From Henningerozyma blattae CBS 6284 (lineage: Eukaryota > Ascomycota > Saccharomycetes > Saccharomycetales > Saccharomycetaceae): a stretch of DNA of 64,000 nucleotides. This document shows, in pieces, positions 40,388 through 49,375 of the stretch (its first letter is position 1; every line of letters starts with the position of its first letter). The notes beneath the pieces are model-generated. The model was given only the letters and a program-made list of their open reading frames with translations. It did not search any database and was not told where the DNA came from. Made by a program: the position numbers and the translations under genes. The stretch lies in contig NC_020186.1 of the NCBI RefSeq assembly GCF_000315915.1, positions 2,046,001 to 2,110,000 of the forward strand, read 5' to 3'.

Positions 40388-41119
40388 ATGATGGAAAAAT
40401 ATTTGGAATTAGAAGAGAAATTGATTTTAAAATTAAGTGATACATGGTATATTCGGAATTTCATTTATTCAGAAAATAAATTGAGTGGTCGAATTACATT
40501 ATATCTATTAATACTCGGGATCATAGCATTTATCAATGAATTATATATTAATATAGAGATGATCTTTATCTCCAAGAGTACCTATGAAGAATTGGATAAA
40601 GGGTTTATTGACCATTCTTCAAAATTACATAAATTATTGAACAGTGAAGAATATCATTCTCGAGAATATTATGATGATAAACAAGGAATTATCATTGAAG
40701 AATTTGAAGAAAGAAGTAAATTTTTTGCCAAACCTATTGGGATATCCCATTTATCAGTGGAATGTCAATTGAAAGATAAAAATGGGGTTGAATTATTGAA
40801 CAAACCTATTAAATATTATATTGAATTTTTACAACAAGAATATGAAGAAGATTTGGAGAAAATGGGGTTGAAATTAGAATTTGGTTGTACATTAAATTTT
40901 TTAAGACAACAATTGTATCATTTATTTAAAGATAGTGATATTTATGAAGAATTCTTCTCAGGAGATGGGGCCAAAAACTTTAGTATATCCAAGAGTCTTG
41001 AGATACGCAATCGTGGTGATGAAGTTTTGGATAATCATTTAGATGGTGTTCAATTATGTTTTTTAAAGATACATGATGGTGATACGATCAAATGTGATTT
41101 TCTTTATACCAAGACATGA
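40388..41119 (+). CDS. ERG29: Erg29-like ER membrane protein
   Basis: A 243-residue protein with one N-terminal membrane segment (GRITLYLLILGIIAFINELY, about residues 36-55) and a large charged soluble part rich in Glu, Asp and Tyr. S. cerevisiae Erg29 (YMR134W, 237 aa) is an essential ER protein needed at the methyl-sterol oxidation steps of ergosterol synthesis. The assignment rests on length, topology and position between JLP2 and GID8 (YMR132C, YMR134W, YMR135C), with the same orientations. REC114 (YMR133W) is missing. Two in-frame ATGs stand at the start. Confidence 0.75.
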   Translation: MMEKYLELEEKLILKLSDTWYIRNFIYSENKLSGRITLYLLILGIIAFINELYINIEMIFISKSTYEELDKGFIDHSSKLHKLLNSEEYHSREYYDDKQGIIIEEFEERSKFFAKPIGISHLSVECQLKDKNGVELLNKPIKYYIEFLQQEYEEDLEKMGLKLEFGCTLNFLRQQLYHLFKDSDIYEEFFSGDGAKNFSISKSLEIRNRGDEVLDNHLDGVQLCFLKIHDGDTIKCDFLYTKT

Positions 41120-41158
41120 GAGTATATAGAATAGTAAAAAATAAAAAAAAAAATTAAA

Positions 41159-42505
41159 TTATGTAGAATTGATACGAGGAATACCTATATCATTCTGATG
41201 CAATTCGTTTTCACACCACGCCCAGATTTTGACCAATTGGATCAAATTGGCGTCATTATCTATAGCATTTAAAGATTTTGGTTCTGATTGTGATTCTGGA
41301 TTGGAGTTGGATTGGATGAATTTCGAAGTATTATTCCAATGAGATCGTTTGGATAGGTTATTATCGATATCCTCATTTAACGATTGATTTGAAGTGTATA
41401 GATTTGGATGGGTATCTTTCAAAGGGTTGAGATGATCTGTGGATAAATTTTTATGGAATTCCGAGGCGGAATCATCAATTGACGAAGAAGACGGAGGGTG
41501 ATTGTGATGTGTGGATTGCTCGAGAATGTTGCTGTAGGACAAATTTTTGTATTTCAAATCATTGGAATTCAAAAGAAGTAAATCTTTATAGTTGATGAAT
41601 TTATTATTTCTATTATTATGAGAATTGGAATAAATAAAGGCAAGTAATTTTTTATTGACCAAGTTTGCGATTTGAGATCTAAGTTTTATGGAGTACAGGT
41701 TTTGCAGCGGTGTTGGCAGGACGTCTCTTGGAGAGGGGAATAACAAGAGAGTGATGACTAATTCCAATTGTTTCATGTATGCTTGATTCATCGTTGCCTT
41801 TGAAGCCAATTTCGTTTGAGCATAATGGATCAAATCCATGATGAATTGAGTATTATCCGGGGAATTCTCCTGCGTGTGGTGTTCCTTGATCATTTCTATT
41901 AAATTCAACAGTAATAACTTGAAATGCAAGTCATCATTTTGATTGGCATACGAGGGATCCGTGGCAATGGAGGATGTGGGGGACGAAGAAGAATAGAGGA
42001 TGTCTAGGAATTGGATGCCGAAATGGTTATTAATCTCTAATAACGCCTGGTTGATCTTGCCCAGTTTGATCAACTTGACGATGTTGAACCTGATGGATAT
42101 TTTGAAGAACTCGTCGAATTGTTTGATGTCTGAGTTGGATTCTATGATCTGTAATTCTTTAGCCAATTTGACAGAAGCGTTTTCCATGGAATGGAAAATG
42201 AAGTAATTTAACAATAACTTCAATAATTTGAGATTTGTATTGACAACGCTTGTATTTTCCTCGCCTGTAGTTTCATTTCCCAGCGGGTTATCCAGTGAGT
42301 GACCACCACCACGGTGGTGAATGAAATCGTTATTTGCCTGTACGTAGGATTCATCAGTATGATGCAGTTTCAAATTAGAGACCAATGCGATATAATTATT
42401 CCATTCCGACCGAGTGAATGACTTGTTTGTATAGTATGTGTAATCCAATTTATTGAAATCTGGCTTAGTGTGGGGCCCAGTCTTTACCGATTGTTTCGAG
42501 GGCAT
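41159..42505 (-). CDS. GID8: Gid8, scaffold subunit of the GID/CTLH ubiquitin ligase
   Basis: A core subunit of the GID E3 ligase that destroys gluconeogenic enzymes when glucose returns. Start at ATG 42505 (MPSKQSVKTGPHTKPDF) gives 448 residues (S. cerevisiae 455). The LisH segment is LLKLLLNYFIFHSMENASVK with LAKELQ (about 95-120), the CTLH segment FKISIRFNIVKLIKLGKINQ with ALLEINNHFG (about 133-162), and the C-terminal CRA part includes FIMDLIHYAQTKLASKATMN and LVITLLLFPS, interrupted by a long Ser/His/Asn-rich insert (about 305-400). The N-degron substrate MDH2 is coded in this window too. Divergent from GAT2. Confidence 0.9.
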   Translation of the reverse strand: MPSKQSVKTGPHTKPDFNKLDYTYYTNKSFTRSEWNNYIALVSNLKLHHTDESYVQANNDFIHHRGGGHSLDNPLGNETTGEENTSVVNTNLKLLKLLLNYFIFHSMENASVKLAKELQIIESNSDIKQFDEFFKISIRFNIVKLIKLGKINQALLEINNHFGIQFLDILYSSSSPTSSIATDPSYANQNDDLHFKLLLLNLIEMIKEHHTQENSPDNTQFIMDLIHYAQTKLASKATMNQAYMKQLELVITLLLFPSPRDVLPTPLQNLYSIKLRSQIANLVNKKLLAFIYSNSHNNRNNKFINYKDLLLLNSNDLKYKNLSYSNILEQSTHHNHPPSSSSIDDSASEFHKNLSTDHLNPLKDTHPNLYTSNQSLNEDIDNNLSKRSHWNNTSKFIQSNSNPESQSEPKSLNAIDNDANLIQLVKIWAWCENELHQNDIGIPRINST

Positions 42506-43080
42506 ATTGATCGATTGCAATTTGATTGAGCTTTAGAGAATTGAAAAGTAAAGCAGAAAAATTAAATGAATATCAATTTCATCAATGTAAAATTTCATTG
42601 CTTTTATCGTGAGTAAAAAAAGTAGCTCCTTTAATTTCTTATTGATTCAATCCCGTCTTACTCCGAAACATGCATGATATTGAATTATGGAGCGACTACA
42701 CAATTGAACGACTTTCCGACCATTTTCCCCGCACGTGACTGCACGTGTCTCGCCCGCACATAAAAAGAAACGAAAACAAGAATTTAAAAAATAAAAAATA
42801 AAAAAACCGGAATAGCATTTATCTCCAATATCGGGTATCGGAGATAATTGGCCAGCTTTAATTCTATTCCTATTGACTTTCCTATTGCATTTCCTATTGT
42901 ATTTCCTATTGCATATCCTATTGCATATCCTATTGCATATTGATTTCCATATATGGATACACTCATATACACATGTATATATGTCATTTATAGATACATC
43001 CATTTACATCCATTTACATAGAATTACACATTATTGTATCTGCATGATGTCACACTGATTGGTTTCCACTGATCCTGCCG
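42506..43080. promoter_or_regulatory. GID8 upstream region with twin CACGTG boxes and 12-bp repeats
   Basis: CACGTG occurs twice, at 42732-42737 and 42742-42747, inside a 10-bp direct repeat (GCACGTGACT, GCACGTGTCT), so the sites are one helical turn apart. This is a Cbf1/Pho4-type element. Six 12-bp units of the form CCTATTGCATNT follow at 42869-42940. TATA-like words lie at 42955-42985. Confidence 0.75.
42869..42940. repeat. 12-bp tandem repeat, six copies
   Basis: Units start with CCTATTG at 42869, 42881, 42893, 42905, 42917 and 42929; the last three are identical (CCTATTGCATAT). It lies in the GID8-GAT2 gap just before the GC-rich island. Confidence 0.95.
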
Positions 43081-43520
43081 TGCCTGCAGTCATCAGAGTC
43101 AAACAACAAGCCCAGCCAACCCCGCATTCCTATTGGCCAGATCGGGACGGGCCTGGACATATCAGGAACTGTTTCCTATCGTGAAAGGTTCCTGATCTGG
43201 CTGTGTGATGACGGAATGCCGGCCGGCGAAGGCACCGGTTACGCCGGTATGCTGCGCCTGTTTCTGTGTGCCTGCGCCTGCCGTGCGGCCACAATTCCTG
43301 CAGCGTTGCTGTGGTCACGGTTCCGCGGAATTGCAAGATTTGCCCGATCGGGCTGCGATCTACAAGCTTGCCTGTTTCCGTGGTCGGCTGTCGCCCAGGC
43401 ATCGCCGGAGTCCAGGCCCTTCCGCCAATCTGTATCTGGAAAAGATCCCGTTGCAGGCGCGGATCTCTGTGGGCGGGGCACGGCGTGACTGCAGCCAGTA
43501 AAGGGTCATCCGCCAGATCC
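43081..43520 (+). other. GC-rich island with RNA-like base pairing, candidate ncRNA gene or unusual UAS
   Basis: By hand count the eight 60-base lines here run about 52-67% GC, against roughly a third in the flanks. Local hairpins: ATCAGGAAC 43161-43169 with GTTCCTGAT 43188-43196; ACCGG 43234-43238 with CCGGT 43244-43248; CCGTG/CACGG and CCACA/TGTGG across 43281-43320; AGATCC 43443-43448 with GGATCT 43461-43466. Exact palindromes: GCCGGCCGGC 43218-43227, TTCCGCGGAA 43321-43330, GCCCGATCGGGC 43342-43353. Long-range helices: CTGCAGTCA 43084-43092 with TGACTGCAG 43486-43494; and ATTGG, CGGGA, GGGCCTGGAC (43132-43158) with the run 43410-43429 (GTCCAGGCCC, TTCCG, CCAAT). One G-U pair slightly favours the plus strand. 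No RNA family was recognised, and no Pol III boxes or T-run terminator were seen. ORFs in all frames are by-products of GC content. The GAT2 TATA box follows at 43574. Confidence 0.5.
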
Positions 43521-43573
43521 AAGATAGCATATTGAAGGCTTAGAGATATGGGAGAGATGGTCTAGAGACTGGG

Positions 43574-43580
43574 TATATAA
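43574..43580 (+). promoter_or_regulatory. GAT2 TATA box
   Basis: TATATAA stands 166 bp before the GAT2 start codon, in a good position for a core promoter. A direct repeat (ACACAAACACAAGAACGATC-like) fills the leader at 43679-43735. Confidence 0.7.
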
Positions 43581-43745
43581 GGATGCTTCGAGAGGGCATT
43601 CGGAGTTCTGTTTGCCACAAAGATAAGTGTCTAATATAGAGAACAAGAAAAAACAAGGTTGTACTGCTACAGCTAGCTAACACAAACACAAGAACGATCA
43701 CACAAACACAAGAACGATTACACAAACACAAGAGCACATCTCATA

Positions 43746-43992
43746 ATGTATTTCCATACTTCACAAAACAATACACCAACGGCCCCAACATCGGCATCTG
43801 GCCCTGTCCCCACGGCACCGATTACTCAACCTTACATATTTCCAAGACCTTCGTTGATCTTACCCTCTATCAACAATACTGGCACGACTTCGACCGCCAC
43901 AGAGGCTCATCATATGAATTATTCTCCAAGAACAATCACTCCAAACACAAACTTGGTCAATCCAAACCAATTGTTATTGACCACTTCATCTG

Positions 43993-44024
<32 letters not shown>

Positions 44025-45101
44025 TCTGGTTCTAGTACCAACACTACACCAACTTCGTATCAAAATTATTTGCCAAGACTCAGTAACAGCTCGGCAATGG
44101 ATTCCAATTACGTCTTGTCAACCACTGCCGCCAATAACGATAGGGTGAGGAAGCCTTCTTTTGACACTAGTGTCACTCCACCACAACAATTGACACCTCC
44201 AATGACTACACAAACTATAGCCAACGTTCATTACAATAACCCCTTGGACACTTTTAATTATTTGACCCCTCATAAATGGAAATCAAATTGGACTCCTCAA
44301 CAGGCCAACCAATTGAGCCATCTTAGATTCCAAAACAATTTTATCGATAAATCCCAAACCGACAATATCAAATGGGTAAACACGATCCAAAAGAAAAGAT
44401 CGCACTCTTTGGCAACAGGCACTGTAGATAAGAAGAGGAAGATCTTGGAAAATTGTTTGGATAAAGTAAATCACATTTTCAACCAGCATTCGTTAAGTTC
44501 TCCACCTTCTATTGACGTGAAACCTTTGGAAGCCTCTACTACAAAGAAAAGAGTCATGAAAAGACACACAACCGGTTCATTTTCCAAAAGTTTTTCCAAT
44601 CATAATAATCCAAGAGTACAAAGAACTTTGTTACCAGCAATCGACACGATCACTATCAAGCCCATTGAAAGTGATGAAGATTTGGAAATGAAGGACGCAT
44701 TCCATCCGACTATGATGACCCCACCTAATTCTCAACCAATGACAAATTCCATGACCACAACTTATAATACAAAATTACCTAAAAAGAAGAGAAATACTCT
44801 GTTGAAACGTTATGCAGTCCCTGCTAAACCCAATGTCAAATGTTTCTATTGTTCCAAGACTTCCACACCTGAATGGAGAAGAGGTCCTCAAGGCAATAGA
44901 ACTTTATGTAATGCATGTGGATTGTATTATAGAAAACTAATTAAAAAATTCGGTTATGAAAATGCTAATCTATTGTTACGATATAGAAATTTTATTAGCT
45001 CTACAGATAGAAGAGTACCTACAATAGTAGATGTACCAAATTCGTTTGTAAAGATGCTAAATGAAGATGAAACGTTGAATCCAGATTGGTCGGCCAAATA
45101 A
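43746..45101 (+). CDS. GAT2: Gat2-like GATA zinc-finger transcription factor
   Basis: A 451-residue DNA-binding protein (S. cerevisiae Gat2 560) with a single GATA finger near the C-terminus (about residues 359-385): CFYCSKTSTPEWRRGPQG, then NRTLCNACGLYYRKLIKKF. The Cys spacing is CX2C-X18-CX2C. The remainder is Ser/Thr/Asn/Pro-rich, with a run of about ten Ala residues (codons GCT, 43992-44024) and basic stretches (KKRKIL, KKKRNTLLKR) that may serve nuclear import. Gat2 is a poorly characterised regulator linked to leucine and filamentous growth in S. cerevisiae. Position between GID8 and PSO2 equals YMR136W. Confidence 0.9.
43992..44024 (+). repeat. GCT trinucleotide repeat coding poly-Ala
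   Basis: Eleven nearly uninterrupted GCT codons, with one GTT near the start, inside GAT2. Confidence 0.9.
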
Positions 45102-45280
45102 AAGGTGCGCAATTGTATTATTCATTCTTTTTTTTCTAAAAAAAAAATATATATATATATATATTTAAAATTTGAAAATTTGTATTCTAAATTGAGGGTG
45201 TACCACGTACATACACACATACATAGTCTCTTATTTTTTTTTTTTAACAATTCAAATATTTTCTTTTTCAAATATTCTCT

Positions 45281-47311
45281 TCAATATTTTCTTTCCTCGC
45301 TTTCTTCCCCGAATCCTATTGTTCTTGCCGTTTCAAACCATCGATTCATTTCTTCAATTTTATCCAAATTAACGGTAGGTTTAATAACCCCCCAGTCAAG
45401 TCCCACACAAGCCTTCATCAAATCTTTAAAACTACTATGCTCACTATACGGAACTTTAAAGATTTGATATTTTTTCATACTTTTGTATTGTTTATACAAT
45501 GAATCAATACTAAATCCATCCATCTCATCTTGTGTTAGTACATCTCGACAATATTCAATACGTTCATTGATATTGTTAAATGTTCTTTCTGGAGCCCATC
45601 GATTATGGAAAGTCCATCCAGTCGGGATGATCCCCACAACTTCATTAGCTATCAATTTTTTATCCGATCGAAGATTAATCTCTTTTACATATTGATCAAC
45701 ACTAGTGGAATCTCGTAGGGTATTCATCGATACAATATGAACTTGGCATTCTTCAAGATCCTCACTCAATAACCCAGCGGGGAAAATCTCTGTCATTTGC
45801 ATTACTTCGAATTTCCTTTTATCTGATGTATATATCTTGGTTTGTAATCGTTGTGCAATGGCAATAGATAATCGTTCTTTACCGATACTATATGATCCAA
45901 TTAAAAAAATCTTGTTAAATTGAAAATCATTCACTACCATCGATAATTTCATTTGTTTATCATTAAACATTTCCCTTTTGTTTTGGTCCCTATATAGAGA
46001 AATGAATTGGCTTGTCACTTGTAATACGTTTTGTTGTAAGGGGAAATTGTACATCGGTGATATGTAAGTGGTATCCAAATATATCTCATCAATCTTTTTA
46101 TTATAATCTGGTAAATATTTTAAAATATTCAATTCCATCTCATTTGAATATCGGAAATCTCCAGTATGTAAGATTTGGTATTCGATTCTTGTAAGATCAT
46201 CACTATACTGTTGAAACAAGAATATAACAGCTCCGGGGCAATGGTTTGCATCTATTAATATTACAGATATGTTCTTATTGATCCAATATGGTCTATTCAT
46301 CGGTAATTCTACAATTTCCATAACATCCTCCTTAGCTTCTTCTTCACTACGTTCCATTTCATCATAATCATAATTTGTTATAGGTATATTAAATTTATTT
46401 CGAAGTAAATTGGCTGTAATTTGTGAACAATATACAACTCCATTCCGCCATGATTTTTTCATTCCTATATAATGATCTGAATGAAAATGTGAAAGAAAAT
46501 ATTGCTTGATATTAGAATTGATTGAATAATTAAATCCGTCAACAACAATTTGATAATTAGACATTTCTTTGGTAAACGTTAATATTTTGATTGCTGGTAA
46601 AGGTTGACGTGGTTTTGCAATGCGTGTTTTGGGTATAGGTTTTATAGATTTGTTTGATATATTAGTTTGTGATTTGGGCTGCAACTTGGGCTGCAACTTG
46701 GGCTGCAACTTGGGCTGCAACTTGGACTGCAACTTGGGCTGTGATTTGGGTTTCAATTTGATCTGGGTGATTTCTTCAAGACATAATTCTGCATGAGTTT
46801 CTCTTTCAAAAATTTGTAACTCTGATATATCTTTATTGCAAATAGGGCATGTGATCGCTGGGTGGCTTAAAGTACTAGCTTCTAATTCTATTGTTTCATT
46901 AGATAACTCTACTGTTTCGTTACACAATTCTATCAATTCCTGTTCATCCACAATCTCTTTATGCACAATCTCCTCATGCACAACCTCTTCCTCCACTATT
47001 ATCTCTACATCTTCTCGTTGTTCATTATTTACCCTTTCAACTTGATCTACAGTTTCTTGGAAATTATCGTCAATAATGATTGGATCTAAACTACTAGTAG
47101 TATCCAACTCTATAGTATCACTTTGACTCCTACTCAATACAAGCTCACATTTCTTGGCACTCTTGATACGTAACGATGGAGCTGTAGGTATATCGAATTC
47201 TAACAAAGTACGTTGTTTCTTATATTTCCTACCACCATTTTTCCTTGATCTCTTATTTCTCAAATCATTTATATCCGCATGTAGAATAGTTTTATTTTTA
47301 CTTTGACCCAT
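45281..47311 (-). CDS. PSO2: Pso2/Snm1, DNA interstrand-crosslink repair nuclease
   Basis: A 5' exonuclease of the beta-CASP metallo-beta-lactamase family needed to repair interstrand crosslinks. Start at ATG 47311 (MGQSKNKTILHAD) gives 676 residues (S. cerevisiae 661). An N-terminal ubiquitin-binding zinc finger is visible: CPICNKDISELQIFERETHA followed by ELC (about residues 157-180). The MBL motif 2 is HFHSDHYIG, followed by DANHCPGAV and HTGDFRYS, and the DRMBL part YSEHSSFKDLMKAC ends it. Between finger and MBL a KLQP repeat (12-bp units at 46674-46745) is expanded. Convergent with GAT2. CIN4, the next gene in S. cerevisiae, is absent. Confidence 0.95.
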   Translation of the reverse strand: MGQSKNKTILHADINDLRNKRSRKNGGRKYKKQRTLLEFDIPTAPSLRIKSAKKCELVLSRSQSDTIELDTTSSLDPIIIDDNFQETVDQVERVNNEQREDVEIIVEEEVVHEEIVHKEIVDEQELIELCNETVELSNETIELEASTLSHPAITCPICNKDISELQIFERETHAELCLEEITQIKLKPKSQPKLQSKLQPKLQPKLQPKLQPKSQTNISNKSIKPIPKTRIAKPRQPLPAIKILTFTKEMSNYQIVVDGFNYSINSNIKQYFLSHFHSDHYIGMKKSWRNGVVYCSQITANLLRNKFNIPITNYDYDEMERSEEEAKEDVMEIVELPMNRPYWINKNISVILIDANHCPGAVIFLFQQYSDDLTRIEYQILHTGDFRYSNEMELNILKYLPDYNKKIDEIYLDTTYISPMYNFPLQQNVLQVTSQFISLYRDQNKREMFNDKQMKLSMVVNDFQFNKIFLIGSYSIGKERLSIAIAQRLQTKIYTSDKRKFEVMQMTEIFPAGLLSEDLEECQVHIVSMNTLRDSTSVDQYVKEINLRSDKKLIANEVVGIIPTGWTFHNRWAPERTFNNINERIEYCRDVLTQDEMDGFSIDSLYKQYKSMKKYQIFKVPYSEHSSFKDLMKACVGLDWGVIKPTVNLDKIEEMNRWFETARTIGFGEESEERKY
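46674..46745 (-). repeat. 12-bp coding minisatellite in PSO2 (KLQP)
   Basis: Six units of TTGGGCTGCAAC or near variants (46674, 46686, 46698, 46710, 46722, 46734) code for repeated Lys-Leu-Gln-Pro in the linker of Pso2. The reading frame is preserved. Confidence 0.95.
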
Positions 47312-48159
47312 CCCATTCAAAAAAAATTATCAACTTTTGTACTTTTTAAAATTTAGTCATCTAAAAAAAAAAAAATTAATTTCAATCTCATCTAATTTTC
47401 CTATTATTATTTACATTTAAAATATTTCATCATTACTAAAGACATAAAATTTCTCATCACGTGACTAGAATCCTTGCACCACACTGTTAATATTCCGTGG
47501 CTTTTTTGGTTTAATTTTCTGTTTTTTTCACTTTTATTTTATTTTTGTTTGATTCTTTATTTTGCGGAGAGGGGTCGTTTCTCAGACTCGGATCGAACCA
47601 ATTCATCTTTAGGGAACAAACTACAGAAACCAAACCAAGATTGGCATGAGAACGCCTTATGCTTAGGGGCCACACGGATATTGATTTGTATTATATAGAA
47701 TAACTGTTAAATACATTTACACTTGAAAGAATTCAATCATTAGAGGCTTGACATTGAATATATATTTGTAATTTACCCAAGCGCTTCACATCAAGATAAG
47801 CAAATCCCCCCTCAAGTTGTTTTTCCCTCTACTCCACGTTCATTTTTAATAATAAAAAAAACAGAAGGAAAAAGAAAACATTTGTTACGAGAACGAAAAA
47901 AATTTCAAACATATCACAACAAAAGTTCATATTTTACAATAAGAGATCGTGATACTTTCTATCCATTTCTTTATTAATTCTTTTATTATACCCTTTTCTT
48001 TCAATATTTTCTGGAAACCCCACATTTGGAAGATATCGCATAATTACGCCACAGGACGTAATAAATAAATTTAATACATTTAAAAAAAAAATATAAAAAA
48101 AAAAAAAAAGAACAACATAAACCTCAACCCTTGATACTCAATTCATATAAATCATCGCA
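47312..48159. other. PSO2-RIM11 divergent region
   Basis: About 850 bp. TCACGTGA, a Cbf1-type palindrome, is at 47457-47464. A GC-richer patch (47570-47680) and A-runs near 48080-48110 follow. CIN4 would be here in S. cerevisiae and is not found. Confidence 0.6.
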
Positions 48160-49375
48160 ATGGATATCAGTAGTATTACTAATCAAGCTAATATAGTGCA
48201 GAAAAAAGTTTTATTTGGGCCATCCTTCGAAAGATGATGACCCATCGAATGCTGTAGAAATATCATATCCAAACACAGAAATCATTGGGCATGGTTCATT
48301 TGGTGTTGTTTTCACCACAACTATTCAAGAGACAAATGAAATTGTGGCTATTAAAAAAGTCTTGCAGGATAGAAGATTTAAAAATAGAGAGCTAGAAATT
48401 ATGAAATTATTGAATCATATCAATCTATTAAATTTGAAATATTATTTCTATGAAAAGGACCCACAAGATGAGGTTTATTTAAATTTAATCATTGATTATA
48501 TGCCACAATCCTTATATCAGAGATTAAGACATTTTGTCCATCAAAAATCTTCCATGTCTCGATTAGAAATCAAGATTTATATGTTTCAATTATTTAAGGC
48601 ATTAAATTATTTACATAATATAGTTTCAGTTTGTCATAGAGATATTAAACCACAGAACTTATTGGTGGATCCTGAAACTTGGTCATTAAAGTTATGTGAT
48701 TTTGGTAGTGCAAAACAATTGAAACCTACAGAACCCAATGTTTCATATATTTGTTCTCGTTATTATAGAGCACCAGAATTAATCTTTGGTGCTACCAATT
48801 ATACAAACCAGATTGATATTTGGTCTACTGCATGTGTTATGGCGGAATTGTTATTGGGACAACCAATGTTTCCCGGTGAAAGTGGTATTGACCAATTGGT
48901 CGAAATTATTAAAATTTTAGGAACTCCAACTAAGCAAGAGATTTGTGCTATGAATCCTAATTATATGGATCATAAATTCCCTGCTATTAAACCAATTCCA
49001 TTAACACAAGTATTTAAAAAGGAAGATGATTATACAGTGGAATTTCTAACCAATCTATTTAAGTATGATCCACAAGAACGACTTAACGCATTGCAATGTC
49101 TATGTAGTGATTATTTCAAAGATATCTCTTTACCTGATAAAGATACCATTGCTCCATCTTCATCAATTAACACTAATCCTAATTCAGACCCCTTGGCAAA
49201 CACTACTGCCATCACGACAATTAATACTGATGCATTTATTCAAAATCGAGAGATTATAGAACAAAAGACTAAAGATTTAAAACTAATGATATTCGATAAG
49301 AAGAACGATTTAGGGTTCCTCACGGAGAATCAATTGAATGCAGTAAAACAAAAATTGAACCCTGTTTTAATATGA
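48160..49375 (+). CDS. RIM11: Rim11/Mrk1 GSK3-type kinase with a 5' frameshift
   Basis: A GSK3 kinase that in S. cerevisiae phosphorylates Ime1 and Ume6 for entry into meiosis. The kinase frame (from about 48215) is intact: [48 protein letters not shown], and a C-terminal tail. That frame has no usable ATG before the Gly loop and is closed by TAG at 48194-48196. The expected start, ATG 48160 ([16 protein letters not shown]), is in another frame and stops at TGA 48235-48237. It resembles the S. cerevisiae Rim11 start (NIVSKQVYY). Loss of one T in the TTTT run 48209-48212 would join the two, so a single-base insertion or a sequencing error is likely. Rim11 (YMR139W) and its duplicate Mrk1 (YDL079C) are both compatible with this place next to THI3 and SIP5. 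Confidence 0.88.

Noticed and set aside
43130..43535. Overlapping ORFs on both strands in the GC island
   Set aside because: They exist in many frames at once because stops are rare in GC-rich DNA; none shows protein-like patterns.
47570..47620. tRNA-like word GGATCGAACC before RIM11
   Set aside because: No matching A box, no cloverleaf pairing.
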